Assembly (NCBI RefSeq): GCF_005081185.1
Contig: NZ_CP034870.1
Coordinates: forward strand, 289,695-353,694
Reading direction: 5' to 3'
Length of the DNA: 64,000 bases
Source: Buchnera aphidicola (Lipaphis pseudobrassicae)
GTDB taxonomy: Bacteria; Pseudomonadota; Gammaproteobacteria; Enterobacterales; Enterobacteriaceae
Shown: positions 10,571 to 19,426 of the stretch, piece by piece
Layout: every line of letters begins with the position of its first letter
Numbering within the stretch: the stretch's first letter is position 1
Notes under the pieces: model-generated
The model's database searches: none
What the model was told of the DNA's origin: nothing
The model's input: the letters and a program-made list of their open reading frames with translations, nothing else
Position numbers and translations under genes: made by a program

Positions 10571-11104
10571 TTATTTTTCTTTTAATATTTTATAATTTAT
10601 ATAAACACCAGTTATTAAAACTAAAATGAATGTTAAAAATGTAAATCCAAAAACTTTAAAAATAACCCAAGTTTGTTCTGAAAACCAAAATGCTATATAA
10701 ATATTTAAAATACTACAAAATAAAAAAAATAAAGACCATATTAAATTAATTTTACGCCAATAGACACTAGATATATTTATATCTCTTTCTAAAAATCTTT
10801 GTATTATTGGTTTATTTGTAAAAAATTGACTAATTAATAAAATCATAGAAAAAACAATATAAATTATTGTAATTTTCCATTTAATAAATTGACTATTATG
10901 AAAAAATATTGTAAGTAAACCAAAAAAAGTAATCATAAAAAAACTAAATAGATTAATTTTATCTATTTCGTTATAAAAAATCCAATAAAACAGACATATC
11001 GTTCCAGACATAACAATTAAAGATCCGGAAGCTATAAAAATATCATAAAGATTATAAAAAATAAAAAAGACAATCATTGGTATAATATTTAATATTTGTT
11101 TCAT
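10571..11104 (-). CDS. yciB: inner membrane septation protein A family (YciB/IspZ)
   Basis: A 177-residue protein with about five transmembrane helices, matching the YciB (IspZ/intracellular septation A) family, 179 residues in E. coli. Homologues affect cell division and envelope synthesis in enterobacteria through contacts with elongation and division proteins; a precise reaction is not known. The family pattern of hydrophobic helices with tryptophan-rich caps is kept, for example KINLIWSLFFLFCSILNIY and FGFTFLTFILVLITGVYINY. It sits nine bases after yciC on the same strand, and the two are probably co-transcribed. Confidence 0.87.
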   Translation of the reverse strand: MKQILNIIPMIVFFIFYNLYDIFIASGSLIVMSGTICLFYWIFYNEIDKINLFSFFMITFFGLLTIFFHNSQFIKWKITIIYIVFSMILLISQFFTNKPIIQRFLERDINISSVYWRKINLIWSLFFLFCSILNIYIAFWFSEQTWVIFKVFGFTFLTFILVLITGVYINYKILKEK

Positions 11105-11113
11105 AATTTAAAC

Positions 11114-11875
11114 CTAAATAACATTTGAATTTTGAGAACGTAAAAAAATCATATAAAATCGAAATAAATATATAATTAAAAGCGAATATAATACATTTAT
11201 ACTCATATGTAATATTAAAAAAATAAGATTCCTATTAAGAAAATCAATACTAGAGAGCATTGTTGTGATAATAAACTTGCTAAACATCCAAAATAAAACA
11301 CCTGATCCTATTATTTTTATATGTTTCCAAGAAACACGCATACTAAAACGAATAGATTCTATTAAATTATGTTGTTTAAAAGAAAAAATTATTGGTGCTA
11401 AAGATAACAATATTGATAACAATATACCTAGAATAATAAAAAACATAAAAGCTAATTGAACAAGAAAAGTTACAAGAAAATTTAATAAAAATAAATTAGG
11501 AAAGGATGTAAATAAAGAAAATGCTGAAGATATAATTGATTCTTTTTTATTATTGGATAAATTAGAAATTAAAACAATCATACTTCCTAATAATAATGTT
11601 TTGCTTAATAATAATTCAACAATTTTAAAAATAGAATATTTCAATAGTTGGTTTTTTTCTTCTAAATTCATTTTATTAATTAAATCTAGAAATGAATGCA
11701 CATGAATAAGTTGATTGTTTTCTATGATAGAAACAACATTCATGTCTGGTTTAACAAACATATCGGTTAATATGCTAACAAATGTAACAAAAATAGATAT
11801 TAAAAAAATTTTTCCTATTTGTTTAGAAAAAAAATGATATGTATCATTACGTATTTCACTAGCTGTAATAATCAT
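11114..11875 (-). CDS. yciC: UPF0259 membrane protein YciC
   Basis: A 253-residue polytopic membrane protein matching E. coli YciC (247 residues; UPF0259). About six hydrophobic segments are visible. The N-terminal ITASEIRNDTYHFFSKQIG is characteristic, followed by a first transmembrane helix near residues 23-42. The family has no established function. The gene starts 80 bases downstream of trpA on the same strand. In E. coli the genes ompW and yciEFG lie between trpA and yciC; here they have been deleted, which brings yciCBA directly behind the tryptophan operon. Confidence 0.86.
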   Translation of the reverse strand: MIITASEIRNDTYHFFSKQIGKIFLISIFVTFVSILTDMFVKPDMNVVSIIENNQLIHVHSFLDLINKMNLEEKNQLLKYSIFKIVELLLSKTLLLGSMIVLISNLSNNKKESIISSAFSLFTSFPNLFLLNFLVTFLVQLAFMFFIILGILLSILLSLAPIIFSFKQHNLIESIRFSMRVSWKHIKIIGSGVLFWMFSKFIITTMLSSIDFLNRNLIFLILHMSINVLYSLLIIYLFRFYMIFLRSQNSNVI

Positions 11876-11955
11876 ATGTATATTCCTTATAAATATTATA
11901 TCCTAAAGATTATACATATTATTTTGGAGAAAAATATTTTTTATATAAAAAATAT

Positions 11956-12765
11956 CTATTCTATTTTAGTAGCAATTTTTAATTTTTTAACCATATTTCT
12001 TATTTTAAGAAGCATTATATCTTCTTCATTTAAGTATTTCTCAATAATATTTATTATTGCAGAACCACATATTACACCAGATAATCCTGATGACATAGCT
12101 TCTTTTATTTGAAAAATATTAGAAATACCAAAACCTTGTAATAAAGGTATAGAATTATATTTTTTTATTCTTTTTATGAAATCTTTAGATATTAATAAAT
12201 TTTTGTTTTCAATTCCAGTTACTCCAGATCGAGATAATACATAAATATATCCTTGTGCATATAAGGAAATTTTATATAATAAATTATTGTCTGCTTCAGG
12301 TGGGCATATAAAGATAGAATTAATTTGATATTTATTTGCAGTTTCATAAAAAATTTTTGATTCTTCGATAGGAACATCTGCTATTAATACTGAATCTACA
12401 CCAGAATTATGGCATTGAGCATAAAAATTATCAATACCTTGATTATATATAAGATTGGCATATATTAAAATACCAATAGGTATATATATATTATTTTTTC
12501 GTATATTTTTTAATGTTTTAAAATATTGAAAAAAGTTATTTTTATTAGATAGTGCTCGTAAGTTTGCTTTTTGAATAGTAGGCCCATCAGCTAATGGATC
12601 TGAAAATGGTATTCCTATTTCTAAAGCGTTTGCTCCATTTTTTATTAAAACCTCAATTATTTTTATTGATTGTTCTAAATAGGGATCACCTAACACTATA
12701 AATGGAACAAAACATCCTTCTTTTGTTTTATATAATTGATCAAAAACTTTTTGATATCGGTTCAC
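11956..12765 (-). CDS. trpA: tryptophan synthase alpha chain
   Basis: The alpha subunit cleaves indole-3-glycerol phosphate and passes indole to TrpB through a tunnel. It has 269 residues (E. coli 268). The catalytic glutamate and aspartate are in [19 protein letters not shown], and the phosphate-binding QGFGIS loop is present. The start codon is GTG at 12763-12765. Its first base pair is shared with the end of the trpB stop codon, giving TAGTG on the minus strand, so the genes overlap by one base and are probably translationally coupled. The N-terminus [10 protein letters not shown] aligns directly with the E. coli start. Confidence 0.97.
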   Translation of the reverse strand: MNRYQKVFDQLYKTKEGCFVPFIVLGDPYLEQSIKIIEVLIKNGANALEIGIPFSDPLADGPTIQKANLRALSNKNNFFQYFKTLKNIRKNNIYIPIGILIYANLIYNQGIDNFYAQCHNSGVDSVLIADVPIEESKIFYETANKYQINSIFICPPEADNNLLYKISLYAQGYIYVLSRSGVTGIENKNLLISKDFIKRIKKYNSIPLLQGFGISNIFQIKEAMSSGLSGVICGSAIINIIEKYLNEEDIMLLKIRNMVKKLKIATKIE

Positions 12766-13955
12766 TATTTTTTTTCCTTTTTATTTAAAATATCATAAAC
12801 TGTAAAAATATCTTTATCTCCTCGTCCAGAAAGATTAACAATAAAAATTTGTTCTTTTTTTGGATACATATTCATTAACTTTAATGCGTATGCTAATGCA
12901 TGAGAAGACTCTAAAGCAGGTATTATACCTTCTTTTTTACATAATATTTGAAATGCATCAAGTGCTTCTTTATCTGTAATAGATACATATTTAGCACGAT
13001 TAATACTATTCAACCAAGCATGTTCTGGACCAACAGATGGAAAATCTAATCCGGCTGAAATTGACCAAGATTCTTGAATTTGACCTTCATTATTTTGCAT
13101 TAAATGAGATTTCATTCCAAAAAAAATACCAGTTCTACCATGTTGTAAAGGAGCTCCATGTTTTCCTGTATTTATACCTTTACCACCTGGTTCAACTCCT
13201 ATTAGGTTAACTTTTTTTTCATCAATAAATTCTGAAAAAATACCGATGGCATTAGAACCACCTCCAACACAAGCAATAATTGAATCTGGTAATCTATTTT
13301 CTTGTTCTAAAATTTGTTTTTTAGTTTCTTCTCCAATGATTTTTTGAAATTCTCGAACAATGATAGGATAAGGATGGGGTCCTGCCGCAGTTCCAATCAT
13401 GTAATGAGAATTTTTATAACTATAGGACCAATCACGTAGTGCTTCATTGCAAGCATCTTTCAAAGTTCCTGATCCGTTTTTTACTGATATAACTTCTGCA
13501 CCCATTAATTTCATGCGAAAAACATTTGGATGTTGTCTTTTAACATCCTTGATTCCCATATAAATTCTACATTTTAAATTTAATAATGCACAAACAATTG
13601 CAGTAGCTACACCATGTTGACCTGCACCAGTTTCAGCAATAATTTCTTTTTTTTTCATTTTTATTGCTAACATAGCTTGTCCTAATACTTGATTAGTTTT
13701 ATGAGCACCACCATGTAATAAATCTTCTCTTTTAAGATAAATACGAGTTTTTGTATTTTTAGTTAAATTATTACATAAAGTTAATGGTGTAGGTCTACCT
13801 GCATAATTTTTTAGTAAATTAAATAATGTTTTATGAAAATTAATGTCTTTTTGAGAATCAAAAAAATTTTTTTCTAATTCTAATAAAGCTGGCATTAATA
13901 TTTGAGGAACATACATTCCACCAAATTCACCAAAATAAGGATTTAGTAAAGTCAT
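12765..13955 (-). CDS. trpB: tryptophan synthase beta chain
   Basis: The PLP-dependent beta subunit joins indole and serine to make tryptophan, an amino acid aphids cannot make. It has 396 residues (E. coli 397). The Schiff-base lysine is K86 in [12 protein letters not shown]. The PLP phosphate loop [10 protein letters not shown] and the C-terminal LSGRGDKD motif are intact. It overlaps trpA by one base and lies 32 bases behind the trpC(F) stop, in a continuous trpD-C-B-A block on the minus strand. trpE and trpG are not in this block; in aphid Buchnera they are known to be on a plasmid or elsewhere. Confidence 0.98.
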   Translation of the reverse strand: MTLLNPYFGEFGGMYVPQILMPALLELEKNFFDSQKDINFHKTLFNLLKNYAGRPTPLTLCNNLTKNTKTRIYLKREDLLHGGAHKTNQVLGQAMLAIKMKKKEIIAETGAGQHGVATAIVCALLNLKCRIYMGIKDVKRQHPNVFRMKLMGAEVISVKNGSGTLKDACNEALRDWSYSYKNSHYMIGTAAGPHPYPIIVREFQKIIGEETKKQILEQENRLPDSIIACVGGGSNAIGIFSEFIDEKKVNLIGVEPGGKGINTGKHGAPLQHGRTGIFFGMKSHLMQNNEGQIQESWSISAGLDFPSVGPEHAWLNSINRAKYVSITDKEALDAFQILCKKEGIIPALESSHALAYALKLMNMYPKKEQIFIVNLSGRGDKDIFTVYDILNKKEKK

Positions 13956-13987
13956 AAAATAATTTCCTATTTTTTTATTGAAAATTG

Positions 13988-15358
13988 TTAATAATATCTT
14001 AATTTTTGAAAAACTGATTTTATTTTTTTATGATCTTTTATACCAGGAGAAATTTCTACACCAGAGTTTAAATCCAATCCTGAAAAACGTAATTCTGATG
14101 CTTTAACACAATTATCAGGATTAATTCCTCCAGCTAAAAGTACATTTTCAAAATAATGGTTTTTTAATATAGACCAATCAAAAGATACATTACTTCCTCC
14201 ACAATAAGAATCAAATATATACATATTTACATTTTTCCAGTTTAAATCAGGTAGTTCTTTTGAATTAATAGAAAATGCTTTCCAAATTGCAATATTTTTA
14301 GGAAGTATTTTTCTAAGTGTATTTATATATATTAAATTTTCTTTTCCATGTAATTGAATTGCATATAAAGAAAGTGTTTCAGCAATATTTACAATGATAT
14401 TAATATCTTCGTTTTGGAAAACACCTACATATCTTAATAGATTGTTTATAACTATTTTTTTTGATATTTTTTCATTAATATTTCTAAGAGAATTCTTTAC
14501 AAAAATTAATCCTCCATAAACAGCACCTTCTTTTCCGATAATTTCTGCATCATAACTTCTAGTCAATCCACAAACTTTGTTTTTACCAAAAATCAAAGAC
14601 CGTATACTTATATCTAAATTTTCTTTAGACATTAAGTGTGATCCAATCAAAAATCCATTTACAAATTTACTTAATTCTCTAACTTGACTGTATTTTTTTA
14701 TACCAGATTCACTAATAATTGTCATGTTTTTAGGAAGCAAAGAAGATAATTTTCGGGTACGATTTAAATCAATTGATAAATCATGTAAATTACGATTATT
14801 AATTCCAACAATATCAGCGTTTAATTGAATAGCTCTTTTTAATTCTACAATATTATTTATTTCAGTTAATACTCCCATGTTTAGTTTTTTCGCAATTTTA
14901 GATAATGTTTCGTATTGCGAATCATTTAAAACAGATAACATTAATAAAATTGCGTCTGCTTTATAGTATCTTGCTAAATATATTTGATATGGATCAATAA
15001 AGAAATCTTTGCATAAAATTGGTTGTGATGTATGTTTTCGTACTACAGGTATAAATTCGAATTTTCCATCAAAATATTTTTCGTCTGTGAGAACTGATAT
15101 AGATGAAGCATATTTTTTATAGATCTTAGAAATTTGAATTAAATCAAAATTATTTCTAATAACTCCTAAAGAAGGAGATTGTTTTTTACATTCTAATATA
15201 AAAACAGGATTTTTTTCTTTTAAAGAACTATAAAAATCACGTGTTTCTTTATTAATATTATTTTTAAAAGTAATAAATGGTTGTTTATTTTTTCTAAATT
15301 TAATCCAATCTTTTTTATCTTTTATAATTTTTTCAAGTATTGTCTCTTTCATATTCAT
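13988..15358 (-). CDS. trpC: indole-3-glycerol phosphate synthase / phosphoribosylanthranilate isomerase fusion
   Basis: A bifunctional TrpC-TrpF protein of 456 residues (E. coli 453). The N-terminal half (about 1-256) is indole-3-glycerol phosphate synthase with [13 protein letters not shown] and [13 protein letters not shown], both catalytic lysine strands. The C-terminal half (about 257-452) is phosphoribosylanthranilate isomerase, starting at [12 protein letters not shown] with its catalytic cysteine and ending with [13 protein letters not shown]. The gene overlaps the end of trpD by 26 bases, so its start lies inside trpD. A second in-frame ATG at 15352 is an alternative start two codons in. 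Confidence 0.97.
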   Translation of the reverse strand: MNMKETILEKIIKDKKDWIKFRKNKQPFITFKNNINKETRDFYSSLKEKNPVFILECKKQSPSLGVIRNNFDLIQISKIYKKYASSISVLTDEKYFDGKFEFIPVVRKHTSQPILCKDFFIDPYQIYLARYYKADAILLMLSVLNDSQYETLSKIAKKLNMGVLTEINNIVELKRAIQLNADIVGINNRNLHDLSIDLNRTRKLSSLLPKNMTIISESGIKKYSQVRELSKFVNGFLIGSHLMSKENLDISIRSLIFGKNKVCGLTRSYDAEIIGKEGAVYGGLIFVKNSLRNINEKISKKIVINNLLRYVGVFQNEDINIIVNIAETLSLYAIQLHGKENLIYINTLRKILPKNIAIWKAFSINSKELPDLNWKNVNMYIFDSYCGGSNVSFDWSILKNHYFENVLLAGGINPDNCVKASELRFSGLDLNSGVEISPGIKDHKKIKSVFQKLRYY

Positions 15359-16361
15359 CTTCTTTTAACATATTAGAAATATCAATTATGTGCTTATATA
15401 CATCTCCACTCCGAATTTTATTTAATGCTAATTTAGTATTTTCTTTTAAATCTTCATAACCAAATATTTTTAATAAAATAGCTACATTCACTGCTATTAA
15501 TTCTTCATTTAATCTATCACCTTTTCCTCTCATAATTTCCCGAATTATTTGATAATTTTCTTCTGGTGATTTTTCTATAAATATTTTTTTATGATGCATA
15601 TTTAATCCAAAATCTTTTGGTTGTAATTCATATGATAAAATTTTTTCATTATATAATTCAGAAACATATGTAGTACCATGTAATGTTACTTCATCAGTAT
15701 CATTACCATGTAAAACTATAGCACGTTGATATTTTAAACTTTTTAAAATTTTAACTAAAGAATGTAGTAAATTTTTGTTATATACACCAATTACTGAAAG
15801 AAGTGGTCTTGCAGGATTGAGAAAAGGTCCTAATAAATTAAAAATAGTTCTAATTTTTAAAGTTTTACGAACATTGTTAGAATATTTAAAACTATCATGA
15901 TATTTAGGAGCAAATAAAAAACAAATATTTAGTTTATCTAGAGTTTTTCGAGATTGTTCTGGAGATGCATGTAAATTGATATGAAATTTTTTTAACAAAT
16001 CAGAAGATCCTGATTTACTAGACACACCTTGATTGCAATGTTTAATTATTTTCAAACCACAGCTAGAAGCAACAAAGGCACTTGCAGTAGAGATATTAAT
16101 AGTATTTTTAACATCTCCACCTGTTCCTACTATATCGGCAAAAACATAATCTGGTCTTGGAAAAAACTTTATATTTTCTGAAAATGCGCGTATTGCTCCT
16201 ATTATTTCTTCTTCTGATTCACCTCGTATTTTCATTGCTGTTAATATAGATGCTAATTGTATATCTGTCATATTTCCACAACTAATTAATTTAAATAATT
16301 GATAACTTTCTTTTTTATTTAAATATTTTGAGTCATAAATTTTATTCAAAATATTTTGCAT
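15333..16361 (-). CDS. trpD: anthranilate phosphoribosyltransferase
   Basis: TrpD adds phosphoribose to anthranilate. It has 342 residues. It is a stand-alone transferase and lacks the glutamine amidotransferase (TrpG) domain fused to it in E. coli. The PRPP site motif DIVGTGGDVKNTINIST and the anthranilate-site KHCNQGVSSKSGSSD are intact. AGGTAAATA precedes the ATG at 16361, giving a good Shine-Dalgarno at six bases. It is the first gene of the minus-strand trpDCBA block. A possible promoter upstream is TTGAAT (16449-16454, read on the minus strand), a 17-base spacer and TATTGT (16426-16431); this is a weak match. No leader peptide or attenuator was recognised. Confidence 0.97.
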   Translation of the reverse strand: MQNILNKIYDSKYLNKKESYQLFKLISCGNMTDIQLASILTAMKIRGESEEEIIGAIRAFSENIKFFPRPDYVFADIVGTGGDVKNTINISTASAFVASSCGLKIIKHCNQGVSSKSGSSDLLKKFHINLHASPEQSRKTLDKLNICFLFAPKYHDSFKYSNNVRKTLKIRTIFNLLGPFLNPARPLLSVIGVYNKNLLHSLVKILKSLKYQRAIVLHGNDTDEVTLHGTTYVSELYNEKILSYELQPKDFGLNMHHKKIFIEKSPEENYQIIREIMRGKGDRLNEELIAVNVAILLKIFGYEDLKENTKLALNKIRSGDVYKHIIDISNMLKEDEYERDNT

Positions 16362-16574
16362 TATTTACCTTTTTGTTTTCTCTATTATATATAAAATATT
16401 TTGATATTTATTTTTTTTTAATTTTTACAATAATCTATTGATATAAACAATTCAATTTAAATTTCAAAAACTTTTAATAAAATTTTTTTTAAAATATATA
16501 TGAAATGAAAAATAATATGAAAATACTATTTTAATACATTATATACTATAACTTTACTTTTGAGACTTTTAACA

Positions 16575-17471
16575 ATGAATAAATTAATAGTGTTATTATT
16601 GTTTTCTTTAGTATCTATTACTTGGGGAACAACCTGGATCGCAATGAAAATTGCAACAGAAACAATACCCCCTTTTTTTGCTACTGGAATACGTTTTTTA
16701 GTAGCTTCTCCTATATTAATTATGCTTGCATATTATACAAAAACACCTCTTTTATTTCCGCCTGGTCAGAGATGGTTTCAATTTGTGATTGCAATTTTTT
16801 ATTTTTCTATACCATTTACATTAATGTTATATGGAGGTATTTACGTTAGTTCTTCTATAGCTTCTATTATATTTTCAAATATGCCAGTTGCTGTATTAGT
16901 GATATCTTTTTTTTATTTAAAAAAAAGATTACTTTTAACTCAAAAAATTGGATTAATAATTTCTTTAATTACATTATTAATTGTTTTACTTATAGAATTA
17001 GAATCAAAATGTTTTATACAATGGAAAGCTATTTTAGCTTTACTTACAGCGTTATTTAGTCATGCAATGATTTATGCAGAATGTCAAAAAAAATGTTGCA
17101 GTGTATCTGTCATAACTTTTAATGCTTTGCCATCATTAATATCTGGAATATTATTATCTGCTACTTCTTGGTTTTTAGAAGAGCCTCATATTACTAATTT
17201 TTCTAATAAATCTATTTTAGCTGTATTTTATTTAGGAGATTTTTCTGGAATTTTTGGGATTTTATCATATTTTTATTTGCAACAAAAAGTAAGTGCTTTT
17301 TACGCTTCTACTGTTTTTTTGATTTTTCCAGTAATTTCTGGAGTTTTAGAAAGTTATATTTATAAAAATACAATGGTATCATGCGAAATATGGTTTATTG
17401 TTCCGTTATTAATAGGAATATTATTAACTTTAATACCAGTTGATATATTTAAAATAAAAAACAAAATGTAA
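16575..17471 (+). CDS. EamA/DMT-family transporter
   Basis: A 298-residue protein with about ten transmembrane helices in two EamA repeats, typical of the drug/metabolite transporter superfamily. The N-terminal signature [19 protein letters not shown] is the conserved first-helix pattern of the family. Members export amino acids, nucleotides or other small molecules, or exchange metabolites; the substrate cannot be read from the sequence. I placed the start at the ATG at 16575, with TTGAGA upstream at 16560-16565. The frame stays open to a TTG at 16560, but [10 protein letters not shown] is the more natural membrane-protein start. In a symbiont with few transporters it is a candidate for moving metabolites to or from the host; this is inference. 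Confidence 0.85.
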   Translation: MNKLIVLLLFSLVSITWGTTWIAMKIATETIPPFFATGIRFLVASPILIMLAYYTKTPLLFPPGQRWFQFVIAIFYFSIPFTLMLYGGIYVSSSIASIIFSNMPVAVLVISFFYLKKRLLLTQKIGLIISLITLLIVLLIELESKCFIQWKAILALLTALFSHAMIYAECQKKCCSVSVITFNALPSLISGILLSATSWFLEEPHITNFSNKSILAVFYLGDFSGIFGILSYFYLQQKVSAFYASTVFLIFPVISGVLESYIYKNTMVSCEIWFIVPLLIGILLTLIPVDIFKIKNKM

Positions 17472-17510
17472 TTTTTAATTGATTTTTAAAATTTTTAAGG
17501 ATCTTTACAA

Positions 17511-18257
17511 ATGAACGAGAAAATACAAAAAATTTTATCTGGTCTCGGACATGGTTCTCGTCGAAAAATTGAAAATATGATCTACTCTGGAAGTATATTA
17601 ATTAATGGTAAAAAAGCATTTATTGGACAACGTTTAGATAAAACAAACTCTCATAAAATAACAATTAATGAAAAAACAATGACGATTAAAAAAAAAGAAT
17701 TTAATACTAAAATCTTAATTTACAATAAACCTGAAGGAGAAATTTGCACTCGAAATGATCCGAAAAAACGTCCAACAGTATTTGATAAATTACCTTCTAT
17801 AAATCTTCAAAGATGGATTAGTATTGGACGATTAGATCTTAATACTAGCGGATTATTATTATTTACAAATAATGGAGATCTAGCTAATGAACTTATGCAT
17901 CCTAGAAATCAAATAGAACGAGAATATTATATTCGTGTTTTTGGAAAAATTAATAAAAATACGATGAATATTTTAAAAAATGGAGTTAGAATTAAAGATG
18001 GATATGCTTCATTCAAAGAAATTCAATCTATTCAACCTAAAAAATTACTAAAAAATAAATGGTTTAAAGGTGTAATATGTGAAGGCAGAAATCGTGAAAT
18101 TAGGTTAATGTGGAATAAAATGAAATGTCAAGTGAGTCGATTAATTAGAATACGATACGGAAATATTATTTTACCTAAAACTTTAAAGTTAGGAAATTTT
18201 TTACAATTAAGTTCTATTTCAATTAAAACGTTACATCAATTAATTTATAAGAAATAA
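17511..18257 (+). CDS. rluB: 23S rRNA pseudouridine(2605) synthase
   Basis: A 248-residue RsuA/RluB-family pseudouridine synthase. An N-terminal S4 RNA-binding domain (about 1-60: EKIQKILSGLGHGSRRKIE) is followed by the catalytic domain with the active-site aspartate in ISIGRLDLNTSGLLLFTNNG. The C-terminal RNREIRLMWNKM motif is also conserved. RluB modifies U2605 in 23S rRNA near the peptidyl-transferase centre. The protein is shorter than the 291-residue E. coli RluB because it lacks the basic disordered C-terminal tail. AAGGATC at 17499-17505 serves as ribosome binding site. Assignment to RluB rather than RluE or RsuA rests on length, motifs and neighbourhood (near sohB and topA). Confidence 0.9.
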   Translation: MNEKIQKILSGLGHGSRRKIENMIYSGSILINGKKAFIGQRLDKTNSHKITINEKTMTIKKKEFNTKILIYNKPEGEICTRNDPKKRPTVFDKLPSINLQRWISIGRLDLNTSGLLLFTNNGDLANELMHPRNQIEREYYIRVFGKINKNTMNILKNGVRIKDGYASFKEIQSIQPKKLLKNKWFKGVICEGRNREIRLMWNKMKCQVSRLIRIRYGNIILPKTLKLGNFLQLSSISIKTLHQLIYKK

Positions 18258-18297
18258 TTATATAAATTATTTTTTTTATTTCAAAGGAGATAACTTC

Positions 18298-19347
18298 ATG
18301 AATCTACTTATTGAGTATGGATTATTTTTAGCCAAAATCCTTACTTTTATTATTGTGAGTGTAGGTGCTACTATGCTTTTTATATTAATAGTAAAAAGAA
18401 AAAAAAATACTAGAAATAAATTGAAAATCACTTTACTAGAAAAAGATTATAAAAATGTAAAAAACAATGTTTTATTAGCAAAAATGAATACCTTTGAAAA
18501 AAAGGAATGGATGAATAAAGAAAAAATAAAAAATAAAGAAAAAAATAAACAGAAAAAAAAACAAATATTAGATAATAAAAAAGGATGTTTTAAAAATCAA
18601 AAGAAAACATTATATGTATTAGATTTTAATGGTGGTGTTTACGCAAATGAAGTAGTAGGTCTCAGAGAAGAAATATCAGCTATACTTTCAGTTGCAAAAA
18701 AAAATGACGAAGTTTTATTGCGTTTAGAAAGTTCAGGAGGTGTTATTCATGGATATGGATTGGCAGCTTCTCAATTAAATAGATTACGAGAAAGAGGAAT
18801 ACGATTAACCATTTCTGTAGATAAAATAGCTGCTAGTGGGGGTTACATGATGGCATGTGTTGCAGATTATATTGTTTCAGCACCATTTGCTATAATAGGT
18901 TCTATTGGTGTAGTAGGACAAATACCTAATTTTAACAAACTATTAAAAAAATGTAATATAGATATTGAACTCCATACCGCTGGAGATTACAAACGTACTT
19001 TAACAATGTTAGGTCATAATACAGATTCAACACGTAAAAAGTTCTGTGAAGAATTAAATACAATACATAATCTTTTTAAAAATTTTATTAAAAAAATGAG
19101 ACCTTGTTTAGATGTTGAAAGCGTCTCTAATGGAGAACATTGGTTTGGAACTATGGCTTTAGAAAAAAAATTAGTAGATGAAATTAGTACAAGTGATGAT
19201 TTTTTAATGTCTAAAATGGAAGAATATACTTTATTAAATATTCAATATGTTTATAGTAAAAAAATATTAGAACGTTTTACTTCTTCTCTAATAGATAGTA
19301 TTAGTAAAGTTTTACTTAAATTATTTTTTTATAAAAATTATTTTTAA
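18298..19347 (+). CDS. sohB: inner-membrane serine protease SohB
   Basis: A 349-residue S49-family (SppA-like) peptidase, the same length as E. coli SohB. One N-terminal transmembrane helix (about residues 8-32) is followed by a very lysine-rich cytoplasmic or periplasmic linker (about 33-100), then the protease domain. The catalytic serine is in KIAASGGYMMACVAD, and the general-base lysine is probably the one in TAGDYKRTLTMLG. SohB was found as a multicopy suppressor of an htrA (degP) defect; its natural substrates are not known. A strong AAGGAGAT Shine-Dalgarno precedes the ATG at 18298. Confidence 0.93.
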   Translation: MNLLIEYGLFLAKILTFIIVSVGATMLFILIVKRKKNTRNKLKITLLEKDYKNVKNNVLLAKMNTFEKKEWMNKEKIKNKEKNKQKKKQILDNKKGCFKNQKKTLYVLDFNGGVYANEVVGLREEISAILSVAKKNDEVLLRLESSGGVIHGYGLAASQLNRLRERGIRLTISVDKIAASGGYMMACVADYIVSAPFAIIGSIGVVGQIPNFNKLLKKCNIDIELHTAGDYKRTLTMLGHNTDSTRKKFCEELNTIHNLFKNFIKKMRPCLDVESVSNGEHWFGTMALEKKLVDEISTSDDFLMSKMEEYTLLNIQYVYSKKILERFTSSLIDSISKVLLKLFFYKNYF

Positions 19348-19426
19348 TGTATAAAATAAAGATTATTTAAATAATTTTTTAATTGAATAAGTTAGTATAA
19401 CTTAATATGTTCTACTGGATAAAAAT

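Noticed and set aside
11819-12112. Plus-strand open frame of 97 codons spanning the yciC start and trpA end
   Set aside because: It overlaps two conserved genes on the other strand and reads as low-complexity Ile/Lys/Asn/Phe sequence.
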